Shown one piece after another: positions 1-11,600 of a DNA stretch of 64,000 nucleotides. The translations under genes and the position numbers were made by a program. Each line of letters opens with the position of its first letter. The stretch's first letter is position 1. Location of the stretch: contig CALNXK010000094.1 in NCBI GenBank assembly GCA_942486035.1, positions 1,498,501 to 1,562,500 of the forward strand, given 5' to 3'. The notes under the pieces are model-generated. The model did no database searches. It saw only the letters and a program-made list of their open reading frames with translations, and had not been told where the DNA came from. This stretch comes from Porites lobata. Its lineage: Eukaryota; Cnidaria; Anthozoa; Scleractinia; Poritidae.

Positions 1-190
1 ACTCGCGCTTTTTTGTACACTTTTTTGTCCTTGTTACACGACTATGGAGGACATGAACACAAGACAACTATTTTTTTAGATACAGTCCTTTAGAATCAAG
101 GTTGAATTAGCGCGAATTCACTTTTAAAAGCGGCGTTTTTCGCTACCATTGCCGCCGTGGTTGCTTATTCTCCCCAGTCAAGCTTATCGA
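1..190. mobile_element. Truncated MITE family C copy 1
   Basis: Contains GACATGAACACAAGACAAC, TACAGTCCTTTAGAATCAA and GCGCGAATTCACTTTTAA in the same order as the copies near 10.9 and 16.6 kb. The left end is cut by the window border; the right TIR is a degraded GCCGCCGTGGTTGCTT. Confidence 0.7.
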
Positions 191-898
191 AACTCAACTC
201 AGCAGTGTAAGTGGAGCTATTGAGCATTACTTTCCTGTGGCACCGTTTGTGAGGGTACACAAAGCCCTTCTTACTTTCAGGCAAGCAGTTACTAAGCCCA
301 ACCTTCATAAAACTAGGAACAGGGTCTGGGGACTAGGGACGGGGGACGCCGAGAAAATGAAAAATAGGACGAAAAGCTGACGTCAACCCTAGCCCTATCA
401 GTAACCCATAATCCATTCTTTGTCCTGTTCTCATTTTTCATTTTCCCGTTATTCTGCTTGTTGTCCGTCCATGTTCCTTGTGTTAGTGACATCCAATTTA
501 ATACCGTACTACTCAGTTCTGTTGACAAGAATGAAAAGACTTTTTTTTTCAAGTATTGATCGAAGTAGAAAACTTCGCGATGAAATTTTTTTTCCTGGGA
601 CGAACGTTATCAGTTTTTTTTTTCAGGTGAAAACGTTGCTGCACTTTTAAGTAACACTCGAAGTATTCTACACATTGAATTTTGAAGCCAATAAACGTCA
701 ACGTTTCACCCTGCCATTAGTTATAATTAGGGTGGCAACAAACATTGCCACTCTTAAAAAAGCGTATGTGTTTATTATCTGCTTAGACTAACCCAAGACT
801 CCTTCTCCCAAAGGCGCAGTACTTCCTTGAAAATCTTCCAGTTCTGCAGCTTTTTGTCTAGCAAACTGACGAGAAAAAGTAACAATACACCTTTTTAC
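191..898. other. Intergenic, no gene recognised
   Basis: AT-rich sequence. The short open frames (for example 313-552 minus, 420-650 plus) overlap each other and show no domain or splice context. No RNA gene was seen. Confidence 0.5.
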
Positions 899-1040
899 CT
901 TGTATGTTTTGTTTTCCCAATTCAGACCACGTGATTTTTTCCAGGGAATTTGCCTATTGTCTTTGCATTAATTATGCATACATAGGCAACTGGATGCACC
1001 TGCATAAGACGCAACTTGAAAAAACAATTCTCTGGGGTAC

Positions 1041-1071
<31 letters not shown>

Positions 1072-1078
1072 TTACAAG
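899..1078. mobile_element. MITE, ~180 bp with ~36 bp TIRs
   Basis: CTTGTATGTTTTGTTTTCCC... at the left is mirrored by ...GGGAAAACAAAACTTACAAG at the right; the inner arms meet at CAGACCACGTGAT and ATCACGTGGTCTG. Non-coding. Confidence 0.8.
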
Positions 1079-1885
1079 CTAAAAACTTTAGAGGGCCACA
1101 AGTTTACTAGTTTCTGTAACTATTCCGTGCTACCCTCTTTAAATAAAGTGTATCATTACAAAAACGTTTAGTATATACTAAAACAGTGGATAGTGTTTTT
1201 CACGCGCTCTGATTGGCTACTCAATCAGTGAATATCCTGCACTATTCACTGATTCACCTCCAGTTCCTCCGAGCGAGCGACGCCAAACTCGCGTAGGTTG
1301 CGAGCAAAATGCTTTCCCGGTTTGCTGCCGTAAACAAACTAAGAAATTTCACAACTAATCTAGCAAGCTATTTCCGAAATACATGGAAGTTTTAACAGAT
1401 AAAGCTTTGTCTTTTTGACTTGAATAGTTATCGATAAAACCGGTGAAAAAGTTTTTTGTTTACAAATGCAAATTAAGCTTAAGTCTTGCGTTACTTTATT
1501 TAGATGACTTGTTCATAAATAAGCTTAAAACTAAATTTAATAATCTTTTTTACAGAATTATTTTAAATACAAACAGAATTCACAACTCCTTTTGAAGAAA
1601 CTTCCCCGCAAGAGCTAAACAAACGCCTTTAAAAGTTTTATTTGTTGAGGTTGTACTAGAAAACAGCTTGCTACAATCTTGGACAAAATAGATGGGAAAT
1701 TTTTGCCCCCCGCCCCCTCCCCTCAAATCTAGGATGGGAAAATGGCGCGTTTTGGCTTTTGCACTGCTTCATCCTTGATTTGAGTTCCCCAAGATTGTAG
1801 GTGTTGTGTCGAAGTGCATTGTAGTACTGTTTTGGGGGGCAAATTTGGACCCAGTTTTCAAAGCAACTTGGTAATAGCCAATACA
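1079..1885. other. Intergenic with degraded repeat, no gene
   Basis: Around 1190-1300 lies TTTTTCACGCGCTCTGATTG followed by CGAGCGAGCGACGCCAAACT, which looks like a repeat fragment. The rest is AT-rich and featureless. Confidence 0.45.
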
Positions 1886-2048
1886 AGCCATCTCCGAGTA
1901 GTCCCAAGCCTCTGAATCAAAGCGAGGCTAAGTGCATAGTCATTGATATGAAAATGATTTTTCATTCTCATACAAATATAATTTGTTTTCACAAGAAAGG
2001 CCTCGGGTTTGAAAGTGAGAGTTTTTTTTAACTCGGAGATGGCCTATT
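1886..2048. mobile_element. MITE family M copy 1
   Basis: AAGCCATCTCCGAGTAGTCC at the left versus AACTCGGAGATGGCCTATTG at the right, with the core GATATGAAAATGATTTTTCA. Other copies lie at 42150-42315, 47236-47395 and 48896-49024. Confidence 0.7.
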
Positions 2049-2472
2049 GGCGTTTGTCTTGAACTCCCTTTGGCTAAAGATCGCCAGTAAAGCAAAACAG
2101 AACAAAAAAACAAACAAACAAACGAACGAACAAACAAAAAAAGAGGCGCAGCAGTTAGTCGACAGACCTTTTCTCAAGTAAGGAGTAGTGATTTTATTTT
2201 TTACGAAAATCAGATATGTTGAGAGTTTTAACAGAAAGTAGAATAAAATTCCAAATAGACACACCAGTTCTAGTAATAGACCTTTTCATTTTTAAGTTCT
2301 GGAGAATTTGACAGAGAAACATTTCTTTCCTGATAATCATGTATTATAATGATCTTCTGTACTGATTTTCGCAAACGTATCGAGAGGATTTTTAAGAACT
2401 GTCTTAGCACGGACGTCATACATTAAATACCTTAACTGATTACAAGACCCATTTAAACAGATAACTTAAAGC

Positions 2473-2808
2473 TTACAGACTGTTCAGTTCATGGATTGAG
2501 GTGACCGTTATCCCTCTATAATCGCTGGCCTTTATTCTAGCTAACAAAATTTCACACGAATTCAGTGGTTTGAAGATGTCAGTTTTCAATGCATCCATCT
2601 TGTCTTTGGAAAGCCTGAAGGCCATTCCCTTTATCTTGAAGACTTCGCTGCAGGATAATGATCTCTTGTTACTGCCCTCTGTAAGAGTCGGCAATGTGAT
2701 CTGGTGATATCTGCCATTAACGCTAACGTAGTCGGCCGTTGAATCCACCGTGCGATTCTTGGCTATTGAAGGAGGTGAATATCTTGCCTTCTTTCCAACG
2801 ATGGGGAC
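2473..2808 (-). CDS. Unrecognised exon-like open frame (possible last exon)
   Basis: Open for 112 codons from a stop just upstream to TAA at 2475-2473. The reading includes PIVGKKARYSPPSIAKNRTV, VSVNGRYHQITLPTL, KIKGMAFRLSKDK and ILLARIKASDYRGI. Composition is protein-like, with no low-complexity bias. It has no early ATG, and a possible AAG acceptor lies at its 5' edge, so it would be a terminal exon of a minus-strand gene. I do not recognise the family, and it does not look like the missing MSH2 C-terminus. It could also be chance or a transposon relic. Confidence 0.3.
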   Translation of the reverse strand, partial: VPIVGKKARYSPPSIAKNRTVDSTADYVSVNGRYHQITLPTLTEGSNKRSLSCSEVFKIKGMAFRLSKDKMDALKTDIFKPLNSCEILLARIKASDYRGITVTSIHELNSL

Positions 2809-3299
2809 TTATTCTCTTAGTTCAACAGAAATACACTCTTCGACAAACTTAGGTGAATCCATGCTTCCACATAAAATTCACCATCCAAATGTGGCAAATG
2901 CTACAAATGTCCCTTGAATTTCATTCTTGTTTAACCTAATCAAGACTTCATTTTATCTCCCAAATGACGCACGTAGCTAATTAAGCGTCTTGACATGTTT
3001 GAAGATCGAAGACTTCTGACCCAATTGAGGCTGCCAATCAGACTCAGAATGACGCCATTTGTCAATTAAAGGTATTATGGTGTTGCTTCGACTCCAAAGG
3101 AACTTTCTTTGTTACGCCGAACATTTGAGGCACTTTTTTAATTAAAAGTTCTGGAATTATTCGAAGATCAAGGAGTTCCGACCCAGTTAGGTTTGTATTT
3201 CATCTCGATGGCGAAAAAAAAAAGTCAATTAAGTTTGTTACTGCGTTTTGTTGATCAAAAAGTCCCGAACCAAATAACGAACTATACCAATTAAGCGCA

Positions 3300-4420
3300 T
3301 TGGCGTGTTTTCTCCCAAACAGCACTATTTGATACCGAATGACACACATTGTGAATTAAGGGCATTGGCAAGTTTTGCAGATCAAAGAATTCCACTCAAA
3401 TTGCGCTTGTTTGTTCGCCCCAATGACGCACATTGTCAATTAAAAGTGTTGGCACGTTTTGTAAATCAAAGATTTCCGCTCAAATAACGCTTATTTGTTC
3501 GCACAAATGACGCACATTGTAAATTAAGGTATTGACACGTTTTGAAGATTAAAGAATTCCGCTCAAATGACGCTTATTTGTTCGCCCCAATGACGCACAT
3601 TGTCAATTAAGGTATTGACACGTTTTGAAGATTGAATAATTCCGTCAAATACCGCTTATTGTTCGCCCCAATGACGCACATTGTCAATAAAGGTATTGAC
3701 ACGTTTTGAAGATTAAAGAATTCCGCTCAAATGACGCTTATTTGTTCGCCCCAATGACGCACATTGTCAATTAAGGTATTGACACGTTTTGAAGATTAAA
3801 GAATTCCGCAAAAATGACGCTTATTTGTTCGCCCCAATGACGCACATTGTCAATGAAGGTATTGACACGTTTTAAAGATTAAAGAATTCCGCTCAAATGA
3901 CGCTTATTTGTTCGCCCCAATGACGCACATTGTCAATTAAGGGTATTGGCACGTTTTGTAAATCAAAGATCTCCGCTCACATAACGCTTATTTGTTCGCC
4001 CCAATGACGCACATTGTCAATGAAGGTATTGACACGTTTTAAAGATTAAAGAATTCCGCTCAAATGACGCTTATTTGTTCGCCCCAATGACGCACATTGT
4101 CAATTAAGGGTATTGGCACGTTTTGTAGATCAAACAGTTCCGCTCAAATGACGCACATCTTCGATTAACGGTATTGGCACGGTTTGTAGATTAAAGAATT
4201 TCGCTCAAATGGGGCTTATTTGTTTGCCCCAATGACGTACATGGTCAATTAAGGGTATTGGCACGTTTTTTAGATCAGAGAGTTCCGTTCAAATGGCGCT
4301 TATTTGTTCGCCCCAATGACGCACACTGTCAATTAAGAGTCTTGTTCTGTCGATCAAAGATCCGACTCCATTGGCGCTTATTTGCTCGCCTTAATGAGGC
4401 AACTTGTGAATTAAGCTTCT
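3300..4420. repeat. Satellite array 1, ~83 bp unit
   Basis: About 13 tandem units containing TTCGCCCCAATGACGCACAT, TGTCAATTAAGG, ATTGACACGTTTTGAAGATT and AAGAATTCCGCTCAAATGAC. Successive TTCGCCCC starts at 3581, 3662, 3745 and 3828 give a period of 81-83 bp. Units degrade toward both edges (diverged units from about 2930). Short open frames inside are by-products of the repeat. Confidence 0.9.
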
Positions 4421-5879
4421 CTTCAACGACTTTCGACCGATACGCCAATTCTGAATTATCAAAATTCGGACTTTGGCTCCGCAGCTGCCGGGAATAACAC
4501 AAAATAAATCAAATTTTTATCATATTTATCACTGGGTGTCATTGCGTTCCCTTTTTTCTTACACCCCTCAGGCGGCTTCGGAGCTAAGTGTTAGCAGGGG
4601 AGTGACTAGAATTTTTTTTTACAGGTACGCACAGTTCTTCAAATGAACCTTACCCCGTTTCCCAAACCTTTTTCAAGCGGGGGACTTCATTAAATTAATG
4701 TTTTTTTCAGTATGGTAAGTTATCACCTCTCTTGGTCTTGAGACCGTGCTCCTCAGGTGGCAGTGAGTAATTTTGTTATTAACTAGGGTGGTATGGTGTA
4801 TTTTCGCGAGCCGTGATCGGGCCTTTGTTGTATTCTTGTGAAGTGTTAATTGCGACCTTCAGATTCGAGAACCAGGAAGACTATAAGGACGAGATATGAC
4901 TCAACACTTTTTCACGTATTCTGAAATAATAGACATCCCCGAAAAGAGTAATTTTACTTTTTTTCACCAAAAAAGGTTATCATGGTTGTTTTCATTGAAC
5001 GAGGTTAAGCCCTCTCCCGATCACAAAAAGACAAAACTTTTAGCATTTGATAACTAGTTTCCGTCACTACAATATTTTCGCAAAAAACCGAAGTCGTCCT
5101 CGTCATCGGATCTAAAGGTCTCCAATGCGTTTTTTTCTTTTCATACCAAGTTTATCGTAATTTTAGTAATGAATGTGATGCGTGCTTGAATCGTTTTCTT
5201 TTGTTCCGAAAATGATGTGAATCGCCTCTTAGGTCCGTAAAAAAGAACCACCTGCTACCGTAAAAATGAAGAGCGATCTACTCCGTTTTCCGACACGGTA
5301 GCTGCTGTGCTCTGTTGTGCTGTATCTGAACTGATCAATTTCCGACTTCCAGTCCAACGGTCCGCAAATCCTTTGACAATCCTTACCCCAGGCCTTCCCT
5401 TGAGTTTCCATAAACCCTAGGGTTTTGTGGGGCCCGTTTCTCGAAAGTCTCGGTAATTTAGAGAAACGCCCGACAACTTTATGGGACTTGAATTATCGGG
5501 CCCTTAAAGCTACCACGAATTTCGAGAAACGGCCCCCATGGGAACCGTTTCAGAAATCCAGGAGGTCTCATGACCGGTGATGATGATACTCACTTTCTTG
5601 CTACTTTTTTGTTGTGGATAAAGAAAGGCAAAGCAAATTCCAAGTTAACAACGAGAAGACCATTATATTTAGAACATTATATCTCAAAAACGCTTTTTCA
5701 AATCTTGCCAAGGTAATGTTAGACATGTTGTTTCACTTAGTGGCTTTTTCGTACATGCAATACAGCCAAAGTTATGAAGCGTCAAAAGCGAAGGGGTGAG
5801 ACTTTGAAAAATGGGTGCGAGCCTCCTTGAGAAGAGTAAAATAAATAAAAATAAATAAATATAAGATCAAAGAGTGCTG
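4421..5879. other. Spacer between satellite arrays, no gene
   Basis: Contains a small MITE at 5428-5538. Otherwise AT-rich unique-looking sequence, with no coding block, RNA gene or MSH2 exon recognised. Confidence 0.5.
5428..5538. mobile_element. Small MITE, ~110 bp
   Basis: TIRs GGGGCCCGTTTCTCGAAA and TTTCGAGAAACGGCCCCC flank a core that is itself partly palindromic (GGGCGTTTCTC/GAGAAACGCCC-like). Confidence 0.75.
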
Positions 5880-7100
5880 ATCCAATTAAGGGTTCACTTC
5901 ATCTCCCTGGTGACACAAGTATATAAAATGTGCTGTTCCGACCCATAAAGCGCTATAATTGTAGACCCAAATGATAAAAATTGTTAATTAAAGGTATTTA
6001 TGTTATTTGCTCGTGACACATAGCGCTATTTGGGCGGAGCTCTTCGATTTTCAAAACAAGTTAATGCCCTTAATTGAGAATGTTTGTCTTTCGGGATATA
6101 CAACGCTATTTGGGCGGGACTCTTTTGTCTGCAAAACGTGTTCTCAATTAAGGGTATTAACATGTTTCGCAGATCATAAAGTTTCGACCCAAATAGCGTT
6201 ATATTTGTTATCCCAGTGACGCATTTTGTCAATTAAGGGTATTGGCATGTTTTGGAGATGAACGAGTTTCGACCCAAATAGCGCTATGTTCGTTCTCCCA
6301 GTGACGCACATTGTTAATTAAGAGTATTTGCATGTTTTGAAGATCAAAGAGTTTCGACCCAAATAGCGATATACTTGTTTTCTCGTTTTATACAACGCGA
6401 TTTGGGCGGGACTCTTTTGTCTGCAAAACATGTTCTCAATTTAAGGGTTTTAACATGTTTCGCAGATCATAAACTTTCGACCCAAATAGCGCTATATTTG
6501 TTATCCCAGTGACGCACTTTGTTAATTAAGAGTATTGGCATGTTTTGAAGATCAAGGAGTTTCGACCCAAATAGCGCTTTATTTGTTATCCCAGTGACGC
6601 ACCTTGTCAATTAAGGGTATTGGCATGTTTTGAAGATCAAAGAGTTTCGACCCAAATAGCGCTGTTTGTTCTCCCAGTGACGCACTTTGTTAATTAAGAG
6701 TATTGGCATGTTTTGAAGATCAAGGAGTTTCGACCCACATAGCGCTTTATTTGTTATCCCAGTGACGAACCTTGTCAATTAAGGGTATTGGCATGTTTTG
6801 AAGATCAAAGAATTTCGAACCAAATAGCGCTATGTTTGTTCTCCCAGTGACGCACATTGTTAATTAAGAGTATTGGCATGTTTTGAAGATCAAAGAGTTT
6901 CGACCCAAATAGCGATATACTTGTTTTCTCGAATGTTGCACCTTGTCAATTAAGGGTATTAGCATGTTTTGAAGATCAAAGAGTTTCGACCTAAATAGCG
7001 CTATGTTTGTTCTCCCAGTGACGCAGATTGTTAATTAAGAGTATTGGCATGTTTTGAAGATCAAAGAGTTCCGACCTAAATAGTAATAAGAGTTATGACC
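5880..7100. repeat. Satellite array 2, diverged from array 1, with internally inverted units
   Basis: About 13 units containing CCCAGTGACGCACATTGTTA, ATTAAGAGTATTGGCATGTT and AGTTTCGACCCAAATAGCG. The order and spacing match array 1, but units differ at fixed positions. Around 6070-6140 and 6390-6440 some units run in the opposite direction (AACGCTATTTGGGCGGGACT). Diverged units continue to about 7380. Confidence 0.85.
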
Positions 7101-7619
7101 TAAACAACGCTTGTTTTGTCGTTCGAATGACGCTCCTTGCCAGTTAAACACGCTAGATCAAAGCGATCCAATGAAGGCTTCAATTTGATTCCAGGGCGAA
7201 GCACGTATCGGTGTGTTATGCAGATCAAAGAGGTTTGACTCACTCAAGATTTAAAATTTATTTCCGGGGGACGCACGTCGCCAATTAAGCGCATAGACGT
7301 GTTTCATAGATCGAAGCGTCCCGATTCAATAAACATTACAAACCAACTGAAATACGTTATATCGTGGGCAAAAAAACACGTTGGCAGGTGATTTGTTAAT
7401 CAAAGGGCTGTGTTGTGTTTAAGCAAGCACAACTAAATTTGCTTTTTCCAATCAGGCTAGTTAACGTCCTAGTGAGCGCTTGACTTATGTTTTTGTCCCG
7501 AGAATCGTGTTTGAAAACTACTCATTACCACCTAGACATTCTATGTTTTCGTGTTACGACCTATGCTTAAGATCTACAGACAGGATCTTTCCAATCTGAC
7601 CAGTAAGGTACGTAGGCAA

Positions 7620-7870
7620 CTGTCAACTGCTCGCATCATTAATTGTGGCGTACCTCAAGGTAGTATACTTGGAACATTGCTTTTTCTAAAGCATATGTTG
7701 TAGTTAATTTTTTTACCTCAGTTAATGTTTATTTTTCCTTTGTTTCAACTTCATTAGTATACATTACCATAGCCAAAAACAAAAGAAAATCAAAAACAAC
7801 CTGAGATAAAATATTAACTACAACATATATTAACAATCTACCCAACGGTTTGCGCGCGTAGCACCGAGAA
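7620..7870 (+). mobile_element. Non-LTR retrotransposon RT relic split by a MITE
   Basis: Plus-strand codons at 7632-7688 read CGVPQGSILGTLLFL, the classic block around RT motif 4 of LINE reverse transcriptases. Reading resumes at 7826-7849 with YINNLPNG, the normal continuation, and then a STPRIFE-like string. The intervening 7692-7828 is a palindromic MITE. The rest of the ORF is decayed with stops. Confidence 0.75.
7692..7828. mobile_element. Palindromic MITE, family A copy 1
   Basis: Terminal inverted repeats CATATGTTGTAGTTAAT and ATTAACTACAACATAT enclose an AT-rich core with internal inverted arms (AAAACAAAAGAAAA). The same element occurs at 32392-32537 and 37190-37317. This copy interrupts a reverse-transcriptase reading frame. 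Confidence 0.8.
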
Positions 7871-8433
7871 TCTTTGAAAGGCATTTTCTGTTTCTTTTGT
7901 TTTATCGTAACTGATGATTTCCCCCCGTACATCTAAAACAAGTTTTATGTACATTCTGTTATTTCAAATACATACGTTAATTGACCCATTAGCTTTAGGA
8001 CCTCTTAGAAAAGTTCCGGTTGTGGACTTAAGCCTATGGTGCGACGATTCAAACAAGACCTATTCAGCAGTATTGAACACTAACACTAGCACTACACATG
8101 GCACTATCTTTTTAGCATGTACTTCTAACTTTAAGGTAAGTCGATGGAATTCTTTGGCGTTACAATTCAAATGAAACCTCTTCAGCAGTACTTTCTCACG
8201 GTTCTATAAATTTCACACTATCTAGTTATAACTTTTGAGTTTGTGGAAGTAATCCTATGGTGTGTCCATTCAAATGAAACCTCTTCAGTAGTACTTTCAC
8301 GCTGTAATTTTTTGTTTAAAATTTGAAGCATTTTAGAAAATAGGAATTGGAGCTTTTTCTGACTTTTTCAGTTCCTAGACCTTTGAAAGCGTAAAGGTTG
8401 ACGAATTTCTCTAAGGTAAATGCATTCAAGTAA

Positions 8434-8547
8434 GATGTAAAGAATCAACCATAAGAAGACACAGAAAAAATCTGAGCCCCAGATGGGATTCGAACCCACG
8501 ACCCTCCGATTTTTTCTGTGTCCTCTTATGGTTGATTCTTTACATCT
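8434..8547. mobile_element. Foldback with a tRNA 3'-half in its loop
   Basis: Arms of about 39 bp, AGATGTAAAGAATCAACCAT... and its mirror ending ...GGTTGATTCTTTACATCT, differ by about one base. The loop, read on the minus strand, holds GTGGGTTCGAATCCCA, a perfect tRNA T-arm with B box, followed by an acceptor-like GGGGCT. No A box was found, so this is not a tRNA gene. Confidence 0.7.
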
Positions 8548-8642
8548 CCCTTTATTTCCTTTATAATATTACTATCAGTGGCATAGGTTAAATACATTCA
8601 TTCCGCAAAAACCCCCCACACAATAATAAAAGTCACACTTAC

Positions 8643-11600
8643 GTCAATGACACGTGTTGGAAAGTGCGCCAGTTCGGCAACATGGATACCAAAACTCTGA
8701 TCACACACACCTGAAAAAAAAAAATGAAATAAAAGAAATAAAAGAAAACATTAAAAAAAAATAAAATGAGGAAACCTTCACTACAAGAAAAAATTGTGAT
8801 CACATCGATCAATAGTGAATAAAGCAGTTCACTTTAAGAGACAAAAGAACGGAGACAATATCCAGTATAGTCACGTGACCGAAAAGGCTTGGCCGATAGT
8901 AGATTACTTCTATTGCTAAAAGAAAACGTTTGGATTTCGAGTGCAATTTGGACTACATAAGCACGAGTAAATTTTTCAAAGACCAACAAAAGTGCGCAAG
9001 CCTGTAGGGCGAGTGCACTTTATGGTGTTTGAAAAATTTACAAGTGTTTATTTACTCCAAATTGCACGAGAAAAATCATGTGATTACTTATTAATAATAT
9101 AGAGCGTATTCACATATCGTCACATTTTTCCCCGGAAATTTGAGTCGCCATGTTGGTGTTCCACACTTTCCAACATGGCGGGATATCCTCTCAGATTATG
9201 TGAACACGCTTGGTCCCCACGTGAAAAAACGTTACTTAGAGAAGATTTCTTGTGTTGGAATCGATCCTGTCTTGATACCAGACAAACCATACGATCCGGA
9301 GTGCCTGTCTCCTGTCGAATCCATAGATCGAGTGGGAAAGATAGAAACATCTTGCGCTTGCCCTAACAGCTTTTGCTTCATCCAACTCACACGCCAAGCT
9401 AACGATGTAATTAATTAACTATTAAAATTGCTTAGGTTTTCTACTGCTACGCTTTGTGATTTCCTTAAAGTTCTTGCGTCACAATTTTTAAAAATCTACG
9501 AACCATCTCGCTCATTTTCCGGCGCTTTTGCGCTTGGCGCCAGCTACGCGAGTCTGCTTCATTACCGGATTGGTTCATACTTGTCTACGCGTGGTGGTGA
9601 TTGGCTCGTTAGTAGCGTTGGTTAAGCTTGACGTTCTACGACACTCAAGGTTAGCCGGGCTGGTTCGCTTTACGGAGCTGGCTCAGCTCATGCCTTATAT
9701 CCTTGTCAAAATGTCGTTCTTTTTTATATGAGAAAGCAGGCTGGTCCGCTTGCCAATATCTTGGCTCGAGCAACCGGGATATCGGCAAGAGGGTCAGCCT
9801 GCCTTCTCATATAAACAAAACGAGAGGAAACAGGGCATGAACCGAGCTAACCCGCAAAGCGAGCTTGCCTGGCTAACCGGGCTGGCTCACCTCATATAAA
9901 CGTCCCTAAGAATAATACGACATCGCTGAGGCAGACGTCAAAAATGGAACAATGAACGAAGGAAGTCAAATACTATTTTTGGTTCTAATAATTTCGAGAA
10001 TGAAATCGCTCTTTTTGCGGAATTGTCTCCAAATCCTTTTGTCTCAAGACATTTAAACAAATCGCAAATGCAATTGTCCTTGATAGGCAGTTGTGTTGAT
10101 GATAAAATCCGGCTTCAGTTTCTCTAGCTGCCCGATAATACTGCAGCCTTGCCGGTATGGTTATTCTAAAACTCAATCGTCTTACCGGGTTTTACTTTGT
10201 ACAGCAGCGTTAAAGTCCCGCTTGAGGTCATAGCTGTCACATGTAGGTTGGTAACTGTTGAAACTTCATCCGCTAGAGCGGTCAGTTCATGGAAATGAGT
10301 TGCGAAGAGACAAAAACATTGGATCTTGGTAGCGATGTACCTAAATAACAACAGGGGCTAGTTAAATTATGCAAACTTATAAGTGGATAAGAAAAATGGC
10401 GCTTTAGTCACGTAGGCAGGCAGATTTAATGCCACTAGATGACGAGTAATAATATTATGTAGACACACCCAATTGCAAAAACGTTGACATAGAAAAATGA
10501 AAAAAGGAAAAAGCCAAATAGCAATTAGTTAGGCTAATAAGCCTAGCGAATTGTTTTGCAGCATCCGCACATGGACGCCCGTATTTACCCGTTGGAATTT
10601 GCTATTGTTTCGAAGCTGAAAAACGATAAAAAAATTCCACGGGGAGATGCAACGGCTGCAAATGAATCCACGCTGAGGATGACGCTTAATTAGCCTGATT
10701 AATTCCTATTTGACTTTTTCCTTTTTCGATTTTTCTAAGACAACGTTATTGCAATTAGGTGTATATTTTCTGTTAAAAAATTAGAGGGCTCTTTTTGCGA
10801 GAAACACGATAACGCTCACGCCCACGCCCACGCACCCTGCTAGCAGAACCTTCGTTTCCCTTGTTCGATTTTACGGAGCTTAAGCAACGACGATGAAGAC
10901 GGCAACGAGAACGGCAAAAGAGCAATAGGTTCAATAAGCAAAACAACAAATTTGCACGTGCATCACGTTTTTTTTGGTACATTTCTTTGCCGTTTTTGCA
11001 TGACTATCACGTGTAAGTGCCGTATTTCACGCTGGCAGGACGTGAACACAAGGCAACGACTTTCTTTTTCTATTCGTGACCTTCGCTACAGTCCTTTAGA
11101 ATTCAACTCTAGAAAAATTCGCCAATATTTGACGAACTGAACGAGACGGAATAAGCTAGATAAAGTTTGAAGCGGCGCGAATTCACTTCTTAAGTGACTT
11201 TTTTGCAACCAATGCCGTCGTTGCTGCTTCTCCCTTGGCGAACTCGAATCGAGTAAGATCTTTGCTGAGCATGCACTGCAAGTTGCTAGAATAGGTTTCG
11301 AACACAGGCGTAACAGCCGTGCGCTTGGTATAGCGGGCTCAATTATGACCATTGGTTTATCAATAATCGGATGCTGACACTCGAAAAGCTAGTTTGACGA
11401 TATAAAACAAGATTGACTAGTCCAGAAGATTGGGCTGTGGAGCCTTCAAAGGCTTGACACGATTCAGGCAGAGCTTCCTTTTCTCTTCCTCGATCAAAAA
11501 GAAGACAAAAAGGGGCTCTGTTCACAGGGTAACGCTGACGGAACAAAACGAAATGAATAAAAAATAACACCAATACCAAAAACAGTTCGGCAACTTACTG

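Noticed and set aside
3300..4420. CRISPR-like array
   Set aside because: The whole ~83 bp unit is repeated with no unique spacers, and the genome is eukaryotic; it is a satellite.
7729..7932. 67-codon minus frame with QKMPFKD as the MSH2 C-terminus
   Set aside because: Only a few residues resemble the vertebrate tail, and most of the frame lies in a MITE.
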